Source: Chlorobiaceae bacterium
GTDB taxonomy: Bacteria; Bacteroidota; Chlorobiia; Chlorobiales; Chlorobiaceae
DNA length: 64,000 bases
Reading direction: 5' to 3'
NCBI GenBank assembly: GCA_012972825.1
Contig: JABDHL010000032.1
Span: forward strand, 1 to 64,000
Shown here piece after piece: positions 1-8,404 of the stretch (its first letter is position 1; each line of letters opens with the position of its first letter). A model generated the notes under the pieces. That model did not search any database. It had not been told where the DNA came from and worked only from the letters and a program-made list of their open reading frames with translations. The position numbers and the translations under genes were made by a program.

Positions 1-287
1 TGAAAGCTGTAAAGCTATAATTTTGCTTTGTTGCCTTTCTTTTTTGTATTTCTGTCCTTGAAAGAGGTACCGTTTTTCGAATAGCTCAGTTTAGGAAAGA
101 GTTGTTTCCCGACAGAATTCAAAAAGGCTTGCCTGATACTCCGGCCTACCTGCGAAAAAAAGAAAGATAAACTTATGGTTTTAGTGAAAGAGGAAGAATC
201 AAGAGCGTTGAAATCAATAATAAAATGGTAATGTGTTGTACAGGGTTCTGTGAAGACAAATTCAGGTTACCATGAGGAAATTCATCC
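1..287. other. Intergenic lead-in, no gene seen
   Basis: No open frame of convincing length lies upstream of the HigA-type gene. HigA antitoxins normally follow a HigB toxin by a few bases, so I looked for a toxin end here. The frame that would run into the antitoxin start opens only after a stop at 229-231. An 18-codon ATG frame at 175-231 exists but has nothing to support it. Confidence 0.5.
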
Positions 288-596
288 ATGCTTGTGAAGA
301 AAATAGCACCGCTTCATCCAGGAACTGTTCTGCTTGAGGAGTACATCACCCCTATGAACCTTACTGAAAAGAGAATTGCTGAGGATATTCATATTCCGGT
401 ATGGCGTATCAACGATATTATAGCAGGAAAACGGAGTATAACTGCTGAAACCGCTCTGCGTCTGGGACGATATTTCGGTACCCCAGCCCATTTCTGGTTT
501 GGACTGCAGATGGATTACGACCTTCAGGTCGCTCTCAACAGTGAAGGGTTAAATATCGAACGTGATATCAAGGCCTATGACGACTCAAGGCTTTAA
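288..596 (+). CDS. higA: HigA-family XRE antitoxin/regulator (orphan)
   Basis: This is a 102-residue helix-turn-helix protein of the HigA addiction-module antidote family. Recognisable parts are the opening HPGTVLLEEYI, the HTH region around residues 22-60 (KRIAEDIHIPVWRINDIIAGK, then TAETALRLGRYFGT) and the family-typical FWFGLQMDYDL near residue 70. HigA proteins neutralise the HigB mRNA interferase and autorepress their operon. Here no higB is found directly upstream, and rmuC follows on the other strand. The protein may be a leftover antitoxin or a stand-alone regulator. The family is certain; the present role is inference. Confidence 0.85.
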   Translation: MLVKKIAPLHPGTVLLEEYITPMNLTEKRIAEDIHIPVWRINDIIAGKRSITAETALRLGRYFGTPAHFWFGLQMDYDLQVALNSEGLNIERDIKAYDDSRL

Positions 597-601
597 AGTT
601 T

Positions 602-1822
602 TCAGTTGTTGACGACATCATCGGTTTCAGATTCCAGAGTAAGGTCCGGCGGTATCTGACGGTTAACCTTGGCTCCGAGCCGGCGTATCTCTTCAACCCT
701 GCCCACAAGATTGCCACGTCCATCTTTGATTCGTTTCAGTGCAAGATCAAAAGAGTCCGATACGCCTGAAAGCTTTTTCCGGGCATCAGTCATAGCTTCA
801 ATGACGAGAAAAACCTGATCGTAGATCTTTCCTGCCTTTTCAGCGATAAGTTCAGCATTACGGTTTTCATTCTCCCGCCGCCAGATTTGTGCAATGAGCT
901 TGAGGGTAATCATAAGCGTGGTCGGGCCACACAAAACCACGTTTTTTCCTGCAAGATCGTAGAGCAGTTCGGGATCAGCCTGCATAACAGCATGCCAGGC
1001 CGGTTCAAGGGGAATGCACATGATGACGAAATCGAGCGTTCTGTTTCCTCCGATACCGCTGTACTCTTTTGCCTGCAGTTCGGCTATATGGCGACGGACG
1101 GAACGTACATGCTCTTTTATGGCCTGCTGGCGTTGCGCTTCCTCTTCACAGCGACAGGAGCGTTCGTAGGCGGTCAGCGAAACCTTGGAGTCAACAATGA
1201 CAGCCTTGCCTGCAGGCAGCATCACCATAAAATCGGGGCGTTTCAGCAATCCATCGTCATCTGCAAAACTCTCCTGCGCCACGTATTCACGACCTTTTAC
1301 CAGTCCCGAAGCTTCAAAGATCCGTTCGATAATCATTTCGCCCCAATCTCCCTGCCTTTTGGAGTCACCCTTGATCGCTTGTGCAAGCAGATTGGCATCA
1401 TCACTCACCTTCCCGCTCAGCTCATGCAGTTGGCGCACCTGCTCGAAAAGACGTCCTGAAAGCTCAGTATCGATGGTATGGACCTCATCAACCCTTTTAC
1501 GGAAGGTATCGATCTGCTCTCGAAGGGGTTGCAGAAGTCCATCGATGCGTTCACGGTTCTCCTGACCGATCGCCCTCCCCTTCTCCTCAAAAATCCGGTT
1601 GGAAAGGTTTTCAAACTCGATTTTCAAACGGGATTCTGATTCCTGCATAAGGGCTGTTTTTTCGGAAACACTCCGCTGCTCATTCGCAAGATCAGCTTCA
1701 AGGCGGGCCTGGCGAATTTTGAGATTTTCAAGTTCCTGAGATTTCGATTGAAACCGCACGGCCACAAAAGCAAGCAGAACAAAAAAAAGAAGCAGGATGG
1801 AAAAGGAAATAATGTCGGTCAT
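602..1822 (-). CDS. rmuC: DNA recombination protein RmuC homologue
   Basis: This 406-residue protein has one N-terminal membrane segment (about residues 4-24), a long charged coiled-coil stretch to about residue 130, and then the conserved RmuC domain with KGDSKRQGDWGEMIIERI, RPDFMVMLPAGKAVIVDSKVSL and GNRTLDFVIMCIP. RmuC proteins are predicted membrane-anchored nucleases of the restriction-endonuclease-like fold. In E. coli, loss of RmuC increases inversion at short inverted repeats. The gene lies 10 bases after the DUF2127 gene on the same strand and probably shares its transcript. Length and domain order are normal for the family. Confidence 0.93.
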   Translation of the reverse strand: MTDIISFSILLLFFVLLAFVAVRFQSKSQELENLKIRQARLEADLANEQRSVSEKTALMQESESRLKIEFENLSNRIFEEKGRAIGQENRERIDGLLQPLREQIDTFRKRVDEVHTIDTELSGRLFEQVRQLHELSGKVSDDANLLAQAIKGDSKRQGDWGEMIIERIFEASGLVKGREYVAQESFADDDGLLKRPDFMVMLPAGKAVIVDSKVSLTAYERSCRCEEEAQRQQAIKEHVRSVRRHIAELQAKEYSGIGGNRTLDFVIMCIPLEPAWHAVMQADPELLYDLAGKNVVLCGPTTLMITLKLIAQIWRRENENRNAELIAEKAGKIYDQVFLVIEAMTDARKKLSGVSDSFDLALKRIKDGRGNLVGRVEEIRRLGAKVNRQIPPDLTLESETDDVVNN

Positions 1823-1832
1823 AAGGATGGAA

Positions 1833-2327
1833 TCACAACTTTTCGAGATGTTTTTTCAGCAATTTTGCTCGCTCGTTATGTTTAAGGACAAACGCCATAT
1901 AGAGCACAACAAGGAGGTTGATCATAACAAGACCTATCTTAAGCCATGTAAAGCCTTTTGCCAGCTCGAAGAGCTCTATTGGAAGATAGACGCATCCGCT
2001 GATCAGCGCGAACCATTCGGCCCATCGCCTTGCAAACCATAGTCCATAAGCTTCAATAAAGCGCATGAGCGAATACAGCAAGGCCAAAAGTGCCAAAAAG
2101 CGGATACGGTTATCGGTAAGATTGCCTGCTGCCTGAATAAATATTTTCGGAAAATCATGTGCCGGGTTGAGATGCAGATGCCTGACAAGCTGCTCGGCAG
2201 AACCCTGAATATCATGCTGCATCAATAAAAAAAGACCAGCCCCGGCAAACAGTACCAGAAAACCCTTAAATGCTTCAAATAATGCTACAGCTTTGAGGAC
2301 ACGTGTCATCTTATGCTTCAGTTCCAT
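1833..2327 (-). CDS. DUF2127 family membrane protein
   Basis: I place the start at the ATG at 2327, giving 164 residues that begin MELKHKMTRVLKAVALFEA. The longer open frame back to 2444 adds residues with no family resemblance. Four hydrophobic segments are visible (near residues 10-30, 70-90, 100-120 and 125-150). The spacing and the motifs ALFEAFKG, RFIEAYGLW and WAEWFALISG are those of the DUF2127 integral membrane family, whose function is not known. Probably co-transcribed with rmuC, 10 bases downstream. Confidence 0.75.
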   Translation of the reverse strand: MELKHKMTRVLKAVALFEAFKGFLVLFAGAGLFLLMQHDIQGSAEQLVRHLHLNPAHDFPKIFIQAAGNLTDNRIRFLALLALLYSLMRFIEAYGLWFARRWAEWFALISGCVYLPIELFELAKGFTWLKIGLVMINLLVVLYMAFVLKHNERAKLLKKHLEKL

Positions 2328-2491
2328 GCTCTTCAAATAAGCTTTTGAGTTAGTGACCCCTGCAACTTTCTTTGATTCAACCAGGCAGGTGTCACCAATA
2401 AAACAAAGATAATGTAAAGAAAAAATGGCCGTACAATCCTGCAAAGCTTTTGTTTGATACTTTCTTTTTCTTACCTTGACATTCCTGTAAC

Positions 2492-2565
2492 GGCGAAGTG
2501 GCCGAGTGGTTAGGCAGAGGTCTGCAAAACCTTCTACAGCGGTTCGAATCCGCTCTTCGCCTCCA
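2492..2565 (+). tRNA. tRNA-Cys (GCA)
   Basis: A full cloverleaf is readable. The acceptor stem GGCGAAG pairs with CTTCGCC at 2555-2561, followed by discriminator T and an encoded CCA at 2563-2565. The anticodon stem GAGGT/ACCTT encloses the loop CTGCAAA with anticodon GCA. The T arm AGCGG-TTCGAAT-CCGCT is canonical. A strong hairpin terminator follows six bases later. Confidence 0.97.
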
Positions 2566-2570
2566 GCAAC

Positions 2571-2597
2571 AAAAAGCCTGCATAATGCAGGCTTTTT
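2571..2597. terminator. Bidirectional Rho-independent terminator
   Basis: AAAAAGCCTGCA and TGCAGGCTTTTT form a perfect inverted repeat around a short ATAA-type loop, with an A run on one side and a T run on the other. It can terminate the tRNA-Cys transcript on the plus strand and the aminotransferase operon that ends at 2630 on the minus strand. Confidence 0.92.
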
Positions 2598-2629
2598 AGT
2601 TTCATGAAAATCTTTCCCGAAATATCCTT

Positions 2630-3787
2630 CTATCCTATTTTTGCAGCACCGGAAATGATTGCTTCAACAAGATTGTCAATTGTTGCATCATCCATCAGCA
2701 CTGGAATATTGAGGCAGATACTGCTGCGGAGCATGATGCCTGTTTTCGGCCAGAGCGATTCAAGATCGGCAGTATGGTAACGGTCGTACTCGCCAAGAAG
2801 GTGACCCCAGACTCCTGCAAAATGCCAGTCAAGTGCTTCAGGCAGAATCTTGGTTCCAAAACCGTGCTCGGTCAGGTGAGCTTCTAACTGAAGCGCAGCT
2901 TCACGGTTTCTGACCCTGAAAATCAGTGTATCCCCCTGCGAGCCGGCTTCATCACTGAATGGTCTCAGAATGATGTTATCAAGATGACGGATTGCATTCT
3001 TGATTTTACGCTTGTTCTCTTTCGCTGTTGAAAGAATGCTCTCTATTTTCGCAAGCTGGGCAAGACCGATTGCTGCAGTCACTTCACTGATGCGCAAATT
3101 CAGGCCTTTTGCCCTCCGTGGATCTTTCCCTCTCGGAAGACCAGGCTGATGCATGTGTCCGTGATCGGAAAACTCCGCAGCCCGATCGTAGATATCTTTG
3201 TCATTGGTGACAACGATTCCGCCCTCACCGGTATGGAGGGTCTTGCCTGCATCAAATGAGAATGAGGCCACACTGCCGAAGGTACCCAGCTTCTGGCCTT
3301 TGTATGTCGCTCCAAGTGCCTGTGCGGCATCCTCGATAAGGATCAGGTCGTGCTTTTTGCAGATTTCAGCAAGTTCATCCATTTTCGGTGAAGCCCACAT
3401 TGGAATGGCAACGACTGCTTTAGTTGCCGGAGTAATAGCTTTTTCAACTTCCCTGGGGTCAAGATGGTATGTTTCATCAAGTTCAACAGGGATTGGCACT
3501 GCGCCCAATGCGCTGATTGCCTCCACAGGGGCAATAAAGGTCCATGCCGTTGTTATGACCTCATCACCAGGCCCGATTCCTGCACCGGCAAGGGCGCAAT
3601 GAATAGCTGCTGTACCTGAAGACACCGCATGGGCATACTTCACCCCTATCCATGCTGCAAATTTTTCCTCAAACTCTCTCGCTTTATAATTGCCGCCGCC
3701 GTAACGATAGAGATTGACCTTATCCCTGCTGAAAAGTTCCTGTATTTCGGCCAGCTCTTCACGACCGATAAGTTCTGCACCCGCCAT
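2630..3787 (-). CDS. DegT/DnrJ/EryC1/StrS aminotransferase, KdnA-like
   Basis: This 385-residue PLP-dependent sugar aminotransferase has the SSGTAA motif (residues 56-61), Asp153 in IEDAAQ for the pyridine nitrogen, and the cofactor lysine Lys182 in the unusual context SFDAGKTLHTGEGG. The segment FSDHGHMH follows. The context around the lysine and the SDHGH motif resemble, from memory, KdnA of Shewanella, which aminates C8 of 8-oxo-Kdo. Its upstream partner is an iron-type alcohol dehydrogenase 17 bases away, as in the kdnB-kdnA pair. It is the last gene of the operon, before a terminator. The fold and chemistry are secure. The substrate is inferred; it could be another keto- or aldehydo-sugar. 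Confidence 0.85.
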   Translation of the reverse strand: MAGAELIGREELAEIQELFSRDKVNLYRYGGGNYKAREFEEKFAAWIGVKYAHAVSSGTAAIHCALAGAGIGPGDEVITTAWTFIAPVEAISALGAVPIPVELDETYHLDPREVEKAITPATKAVVAIPMWASPKMDELAEICKKHDLILIEDAAQALGATYKGQKLGTFGSVASFSFDAGKTLHTGEGGIVVTNDKDIYDRAAEFSDHGHMHQPGLPRGKDPRRAKGLNLRISEVTAAIGLAQLAKIESILSTAKENKRKIKNAIRHLDNIILRPFSDEAGSQGDTLIFRVRNREAALQLEAHLTEHGFGTKILPEALDWHFAGVWGHLLGEYDRYHTADLESLWPKTGIMLRSSICLNIPVLMDDATIDNLVEAIISGAAKIG

Positions 3788-3804
3788 AATATTATCCTGA
3801 TCTT

Positions 3805-4935
3805 TTAAGTTAATTGAAAAACAACCGCCCTTGCCGATTCTTCTGTAAACTCTACGGGATTGCCTGAAAATGATCCTTTCAGGGCTTCAGAAGCGTTGTG
3901 TGCAAATTCAGCGGCATTACCCTTGCCGTAACCATAAGGGATTAACGTAGGTATCTTCAAGAGGCTGTAGAGTTCATCCATCTCTTCAAGCAGTTCAGCG
4001 GTAGCCTCTTTTGGTGATGGAGATGAACGCATGGGGTTAAGCAGTGCATATTTTTCATAACCATGGATATGGTTGTAGCGCATTACCTCCTTGAGAAAGA
4101 TCGCACCGGCAAGACCATGCGGCACACGATGCTTCACACCGAGGTAGTAGGCAAAACCGTTAGTCGGTCCGTCTCCGGAGTTCATCAGAGCAACCGTACC
4201 GCAAACACTGCCAATAGCAAGATCGAGCCTCGATTCTGCACGGTCGAGCTGATTCTGCTGCAAGGCATAAAAGGTCCGCTGAAATCCCTCAATAGCAAAA
4301 ATTCTGCTGAACGCCGTATGCTTGATCGAACCGAAGCTGTCAACACAGTGTACAAGACTGTCCATGGCTGAAGCTATGACACTTTCAAGCGGAGCAGTCA
4401 TTGAGAGCTGCGGGTCGATAACTGCTTTTTTAGGAAAGTTTTTTTTACTGTTGATACCAAGCTTGCGTCCTTCAGCTTCGTCAATAAACACCGCATTAAA
4501 GCTTACCTCGGCTCCGCTGCCCAAAAGCGAGGGAACGGTAACAAGCGGTAGAGGATCATTCACCCCAGTGGGAAATCCTTTGAGCGACAGAGCCGGAACG
4601 TTGTTGGTCATAAGCAGAGAAACCCCTTTGCCGAGGTCAAGGGTGCTGCCGCCACCTATGGCAACAATGGCATCTGGTGGATTGCTCCGAAAAAATTCTG
4701 CTACATGTTCAAGATGGGCATAAGTTGGTTCACCGCCAAATTCATTGCAATATACCACAGAGTTGGCATACGAGGTGGTAAGATTCCTCAAAACATCCTG
4801 AAAATAGAGGCTGCCAGCCACATTGGCATCGTAAATGATACCGGGTGTCTGCACTGCCAATTGAGCTAAATGCTCATGCAGGTTCAGTGCTTCATTAACC
4901 CCGATAACAAGATCGGTGGATAAAAAAAAATTCAT
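3805..4935 (-). CDS. Iron-type alcohol dehydrogenase, KdnB-like
   Basis: This 376-residue protein belongs to the group III (iron-containing) alcohol dehydrogenase superfamily. The NAD(P) loop GGGSTLD lies at residues 94-100. Of the four usual metal ligands, Asp192 and His196 (MDSLVHCVDS) and His273 (VPHG) are present, but the position of the third, normally His, reads Tyr263 by my alignment to FucO. His269 lies nearby and could substitute. In a kdnBA-type pathway this enzyme would oxidise a primary alcohol of an acidic sugar to the aldehyde that the downstream aminotransferase then aminates. It sits 17-21 bases from both neighbours in a five-gene operon. The sugar substrate is inference. Confidence 0.82.
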   Translation of the reverse strand: MNFFLSTDLVIGVNEALNLHEHLAQLAVQTPGIIYDANVAGSLYFQDVLRNLTTSYANSVVYCNEFGGEPTYAHLEHVAEFFRSNPPDAIVAIGGGSTLDLGKGVSLLMTNNVPALSLKGFPTGVNDPLPLVTVPSLLGSGAEVSFNAVFIDEAEGRKLGINSKKNFPKKAVIDPQLSMTAPLESVIASAMDSLVHCVDSFGSIKHTAFSRIFAIEGFQRTFYALQQNQLDRAESRLDLAIGSVCGTVALMNSGDGPTNGFAYYLGVKHRVPHGLAGAIFLKEVMRYNHIHGYEKYALLNPMRSSPSPKEATAELLEEMDELYSLLKIPTLIPYGYGKGNAAEFAHNASEALKGSFSGNPVEFTEESARAVVFQLT

Positions 4936-4956
4936 AACAAGTGTGATATAAGGGTT

Positions 4957-5661
4957 TTATTGGTTCACATCCTGAGCTGCCAGGTTTTTTTTATTAATGT
5001 AATACTCAATTAAATCTATTTCCTCAAGAGTATCAATCTCCCATGTCTGCCAAAATTCCATTTCATAAGCTGAAAGCTTTTCACCGATTCTATTGCCGAA
5101 AACCGTAAGCGTTTCAGGTTTGAATATATATATAGAACCATTTTCTATAAACTGCGTCGGGCGATCCTGGCGCATGCCGCGATTACGGTAATCAAAGTTA
5201 ACGCTTTTCCACTCTCCGTCTTTTAACTCCCACAAGGTCAGATCGTCGGCTTTCGTTACAGATATCAGTGAATCTGCCCCTTCGTGAAGAAAAAGCTCTA
5301 CCGCCCGATCAATATCCTTAGGTTTTCGTAAAGGGGATGTTGCCTGAAGAAAGACAATAACGTCGATCGGTATATGGAAGTCGCGCTCGATTACCTCTGC
5401 GGCATGCTGTATTGCCGATTCGGAGGTCGCTTTGTCGCCTGCAAGTTCTGTCGGACGCACAATCACATCAGCACCATACTCTGAAGCAACTTTGGCTATT
5501 GCCTGGTCATCAGTGGTGACAAAAACCCGTTCGATGCTGCTTGAGGCCAAAGCCTGCAGAATAGTCCATGCAAGCAGAGGTTTTCCCGCCACCGGGTAAA
5601 TATTTTTGTTTTTCAGGCCCTTCGACCCGCCTCTTGCAGGAATGACAGCTACGGTATGCAT
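4957..5661 (-). CDS. CMP-sugar (acylneuraminate/Kdo-type) cytidylyltransferase, NeuA-like
   Basis: This 234-residue nucleotidyltransferase starts with [15 protein letters not shown], the CTP-binding signature of the NeuA (CMP-sialate synthetase) family, rather than the KdsB form. [14 protein letters not shown] near residue 105 and NGSIYIF near residue 175 are further family motifs. Enzymes of this family load 2-keto-3-deoxy acidic sugars (sialic, pseudaminic, legionaminic, Kdn, Kdo) onto CMP. The gene stands 21 bases after the transferase gene and 21 bases before the alcohol dehydrogenase. No NeuB-type or KdsA-type synthase is present in the window, so the acidic sugar must come from elsewhere in the genome. 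Confidence 0.88.
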   Translation of the reverse strand: MHTVAVIPARGGSKGLKNKNIYPVAGKPLLAWTILQALASSSIERVFVTTDDQAIAKVASEYGADVIVRPTELAGDKATSESAIQHAAEVIERDFHIPIDVIVFLQATSPLRKPKDIDRAVELFLHEGADSLISVTKADDLTLWELKDGEWKSVNFDYRNRGMRQDRPTQFIENGSIYIFKPETLTVFGNRIGEKLSAYEMEFWQTWEIDTLEEIDLIEYYINKKNLAAQDVNQ

Positions 5662-5682
5662 AGAAAATAATCAGGTTTGGAT

Positions 5683-6639
5683 TCAGCCGTCTATGACCTG
5701 CCGGCAGACATCAGCGATCTTTTTTGCGGCGGATTTATTCTGCAAGGGGGTAAGCGATTTTAATACTTCTGGCGACAACCCGCAATGCACAACTTTATTG
5801 AGGGCAGATCCTACAAAAATAGTGGATGAAAACTGGGCAATCAGCATCCTTGAATTGGCTATCATCTCTTCAGTCTTACCTTCACTGAAAACAAGACTGT
5901 CGGGAGCGTAATGCTCGATTTCCCTTATTGCCCTTTCAGTATTCTCATTGGGATGCAGCTTGAACAGAAGTTGACTGCCTCCAGCCATTTCAAGATACTT
6001 TCTGATATTTTTAACACGATTTTCGTAAATATACGTTTCACGGTTGTCAGATGTGCAGACAAGAACGTAATCGTGATATGAAAAGTCATTGTGCAGGTAC
6101 TGCTCACAGTTGTCAAAGTTTGGAATACTGGTAACCTCGATCTTGGCCGGATCTACTCCTTTGCGAATAAACAGATCGCGGTAGCCTTCACTTGCAACAC
6201 AGAACTTTTCATAGGAATCTGATAACCCTGTCGTGGAGGTACCGGCAATCCATCGGGGAATCCACTGAAAGTTTCTTGCAAGATGGTAGAACAGAGTTTC
6301 CGGTTCGGTCATTCCTTCCTGAACCAGTACAATTTTCCTTTTCCGAATGTGTCTAGGTACTATAAGATCAGTACAGGTCACCACAAGATCATACGCATGC
6401 TGAAGTCCGCCGATATCAAGCTTCAGACCGTATGAACGAAGGTATTCGAGCGTACTTTCAGAGCGTTTGCGGCCCATAATCGTAAACTCAAGCAACCCGC
6501 GGTCACTGGCTGCACCAAGGATACCATCGCTGAAAAATGGTGAAAAATACTGGTCATAATCGGGCAGCCAGCCGGCAATCTGATGCATCTGGGTCGTCTG
6601 GTTCATCGACCCGCATACAAATAATATCTTCTTCTTCAT
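5683..6639 (-). CDS. GT-B glycosyltransferase with sialyltransferase-like motifs
   Basis: This 318-residue protein has no membrane segment. Three spots recall GT-B-fold bacterial sialyl/polysialyl transferases, which use CMP-sugars: an acidic-Gly motif at Glu108-Gly109 (VLVQEGM), an HP motif at His229-Pro230 (LLFKLHPNE) and a Ser-Ser-Thr at 271-273 (AQFSSTIF). A CDP-glycerol glycerophosphotransferase-like assignment is the main alternative, because that family also has the HP motif. The start ATG overlaps the stop of the upstream flippase-like gene (ATGA), so the two are translationally coupled. The downstream CMP-sugar synthetase makes a CMP-acidic-sugar donor the natural guess. Confidence 0.7.
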   Translation of the reverse strand: MKKKILFVCGSMNQTTQMHQIAGWLPDYDQYFSPFFSDGILGAASDRGLLEFTIMGRKRSESTLEYLRSYGLKLDIGGLQHAYDLVVTCTDLIVPRHIRKRKIVLVQEGMTEPETLFYHLARNFQWIPRWIAGTSTTGLSDSYEKFCVASEGYRDLFIRKGVDPAKIEVTSIPNFDNCEQYLHNDFSYHDYVLVCTSDNRETYIYENRVKNIRKYLEMAGGSQLLFKLHPNENTERAIREIEHYAPDSLVFSEGKTEEMIANSRMLIAQFSSTIFVGSALNKVVHCGLSPEVLKSLTPLQNKSAAKKIADVCRQVIDG

Positions 6640-7700
6640 GACTCTCCGTTAGAGGCTCCCTGCGCATCACGGAGATGCACTCCCGAAAAAAACATGACTC
6701 CATAACCGGCTGCATACCAGAGTACCTCCTTGAAGCGCCTCAAAAGCACAAATGCAGCACCGTAAGCAAGGAAATCCTGCACACCAAGTGCGTGAAAAAA
6801 CGCCAGGTAACCAAGATCCTGCACACCGAGTCCCGAAGGAACGAAAAAAAACAACCCGCGGAGTATTGTAATTGAAGTATCTATGGCAAGTACCTGAACA
6901 AATGAAACAGGTACGCCCAGCAAGATCAATATGATATAACTCTCAATGGCAAGCGTAAACCAGGCAAGGATATAGAAAAGCATGACTGTAAAAAGCCTTC
7001 CGGTAAAAGGGCCTCTATAACTCTTGAGTTCCTGATCGGTGTCGTGAAACCCGGATTCCTTTGCTATAAGCCATGATTTAATCCTCTTGAACGGAATTCG
7101 CATCAAAAAGCCGTGAAGATTACGGGCAGCTTTTCCGTTGAGAAGAAGCATAAGAAAAAGAAGAAAAGAGAGAAACACAAGGGTGCCGGTGGCTGCCATA
7201 ATATAGCCAAGTCCCTCAAATCCAAGCATCTGAACAGAAACTTCCTGCAGAAGTGAAAAACCTGCAATGGCACCGATAAGAGTATAGAGTCCCTGGGTAA
7301 CACCAAGCATAAGTTTGCGGATCGCTACACTTGCTACACCGGCAGGAAGCGGAATCTTCAGAAACCGATAACACAGGTATGGACGCAGAGGCTCACCAAC
7401 GGCTACTCCTGCCGGCAATGTCATTGAGACGGTTTCTGTTATGATCTGTATTTTAAGAAGCTTGAAAAACGGTATAGCAGTTGTGCTTTGAGGAAACAAT
7501 TTCATCCAGGTAAATGTCTCGATGAGATGCAGTGCTAAGTAAGGAATGAGAATAAATACCGACGAAACACCGATCTTCGAAATCCGTCCTGTGGCAGTCT
7601 GAAGGTCAACCTGGCTGAATAGATAGACAATAAGGATGATACCAAGACAAAGGCCGGCATAGCCAGTCCATGAAGAACCGGATTTTTGCGAAATCTGCAT
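6636..7700 (-). CDS. Lysylphosphatidylglycerol-synthase-type (UPF0104) membrane protein
   Basis: This is a 354-residue polytopic membrane protein with about eight hydrophobic segments. It belongs to the family related to the flippase domain of MprF/LPG synthase (formerly UPF0104). The segments PAGVAVGEPLRPYL and FFVPSGLGVQDLGYL are characteristic. Members are found next to glycosyltransferases and are thought to act on lipid-linked substrates at the inner membrane. It is the first gene of the five-gene acidic-sugar operon and overlaps the transferase gene by four bases. A role in moving the glycosylated lipid is inferred from context only. Confidence 0.8.
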   Translation of the reverse strand: MQISQKSGSSWTGYAGLCLGIILIVYLFSQVDLQTATGRISKIGVSSVFILIPYLALHLIETFTWMKLFPQSTTAIPFFKLLKIQIITETVSMTLPAGVAVGEPLRPYLCYRFLKIPLPAGVASVAIRKLMLGVTQGLYTLIGAIAGFSLLQEVSVQMLGFEGLGYIMAATGTLVFLSFLLFLMLLLNGKAARNLHGFLMRIPFKRIKSWLIAKESGFHDTDQELKSYRGPFTGRLFTVMLFYILAWFTLAIESYIILILLGVPVSFVQVLAIDTSITILRGLFFFVPSGLGVQDLGYLAFFHALGVQDFLAYGAAFVLLRRFKEVLWYAAGYGVMFFSGVHLRDAQGASNGES

Positions 7701-7871
7701 GAAAAATCAGAAAAAAAGCTAAAAAATGAAAGCTCCAGGGATAAGCTGGAGCCTGCTTGCTGCAATATAAAAAATCCTGATTTAACGCCTTTGTTGTTTT
7801 TGTTCTATTACCGGTTTTTCTTATTTTAAGTAACAAGTGAAAAAAATAAGAATAAAAAACATTATGATATT

Positions 7872-8330
7872 ATGATACTACGTAAACCTTTACTGAGAAA
7901 GCTCTTAATTCCAGGGATGCTTTTTCTTGGTGCATGCGGCTGTAACAAAAGTGCCGTGGTAGCTCCAACACTTGCTCCACCGCCTCCTGCAGTTATCCAC
8001 CCTTCTCTCGGGGATGTGTTTTTTGATTTCGATAAATCTGAACTCCGCGCGGATGCTGTTGAGCAGTTGAAAACCAATGCCAACTGGCTAGGTGAAAATG
8101 CTGGAAGAAAGGTGATCATCGAGGGGCATTGTGACGAAAGAGGTACCAATGAGTATAATCTTGCTCTTGGTGAGCGTCGCGCCAACAGTGCAAAAAATTA
8201 CATTGTCAATCTCGGTGTTGAACCTGTCCGTCTCAAGACAGTCAGTTATGGTGAGGAAAAACCATTTGCAGAAGGCCACAACGAAGAGGCATGGTCACAG
8301 AACAGAAGGGCTCATTTCGTTGCTGAATAG
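7872..8330 (+). CDS. pal: Peptidoglycan-associated lipoprotein (Pal/OmpA family)
   Basis: This 152-residue protein begins with a lipoprotein signal ending in LGAC-GCN, with Cys22 the likely lipidated residue. A Pro-rich linker (residues 33-43) follows, then an OmpA-like peptidoglycan-binding domain. The domain carries [11 protein letters not shown], the [20 protein letters not shown] motif and the closing QNRRAHF. The protein is anchored in the outer membrane and would bind diaminopimelate peptides. No tol genes adjoin it here. A strong terminator follows 30 bases after the stop. Confidence 0.95.
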   Translation: MILRKPLLRKLLIPGMLFLGACGCNKSAVVAPTLAPPPPAVIHPSLGDVFFDFDKSELRADAVEQLKTNANWLGENAGRKVIIEGHCDERGTNEYNLALGERRANSAKNYIVNLGVEPVRLKTVSYGEEKPFAEGHNEEAWSQNRRAHFVAE

Positions 8331-8360
8331 CTGTATGCTCTCTTGAAAGCTCATCGTTTT

Positions 8361-8404
8361 CCAGGGCAGCCTCGCTGAAAAAGAGGTTGCCTTGGATTTT
8401 TTTT
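8361..8404 (+). terminator. Rho-independent terminator after pal
   Basis: CCAGGGCAGCCTC and GAGGTTGCCTTGG form a 13-pair stem with two G-U pairs and a nine-base loop, followed by ATTTTTTTT. It lies 31 bases after the pal stop codon. Confidence 0.93.

Noticed and set aside
175-231. 18-codon frame before higA as a toxin remnant
   Set aside because: Too short, no HigB motif, and the frame does not continue toward higA.
887-1459. A 190-codon open frame on the plus strand inside rmuC
   Set aside because: It is antisense to a clear RmuC domain; its translation has no recognisable family pattern.
7732-7752. GCTCCAG/CTGGAGC hairpin upstream of the acidic-sugar operon
   Set aside because: Only seven pairs, no T run on either side, and no leader-type structure around it; too weak to call a terminator or attenuator.
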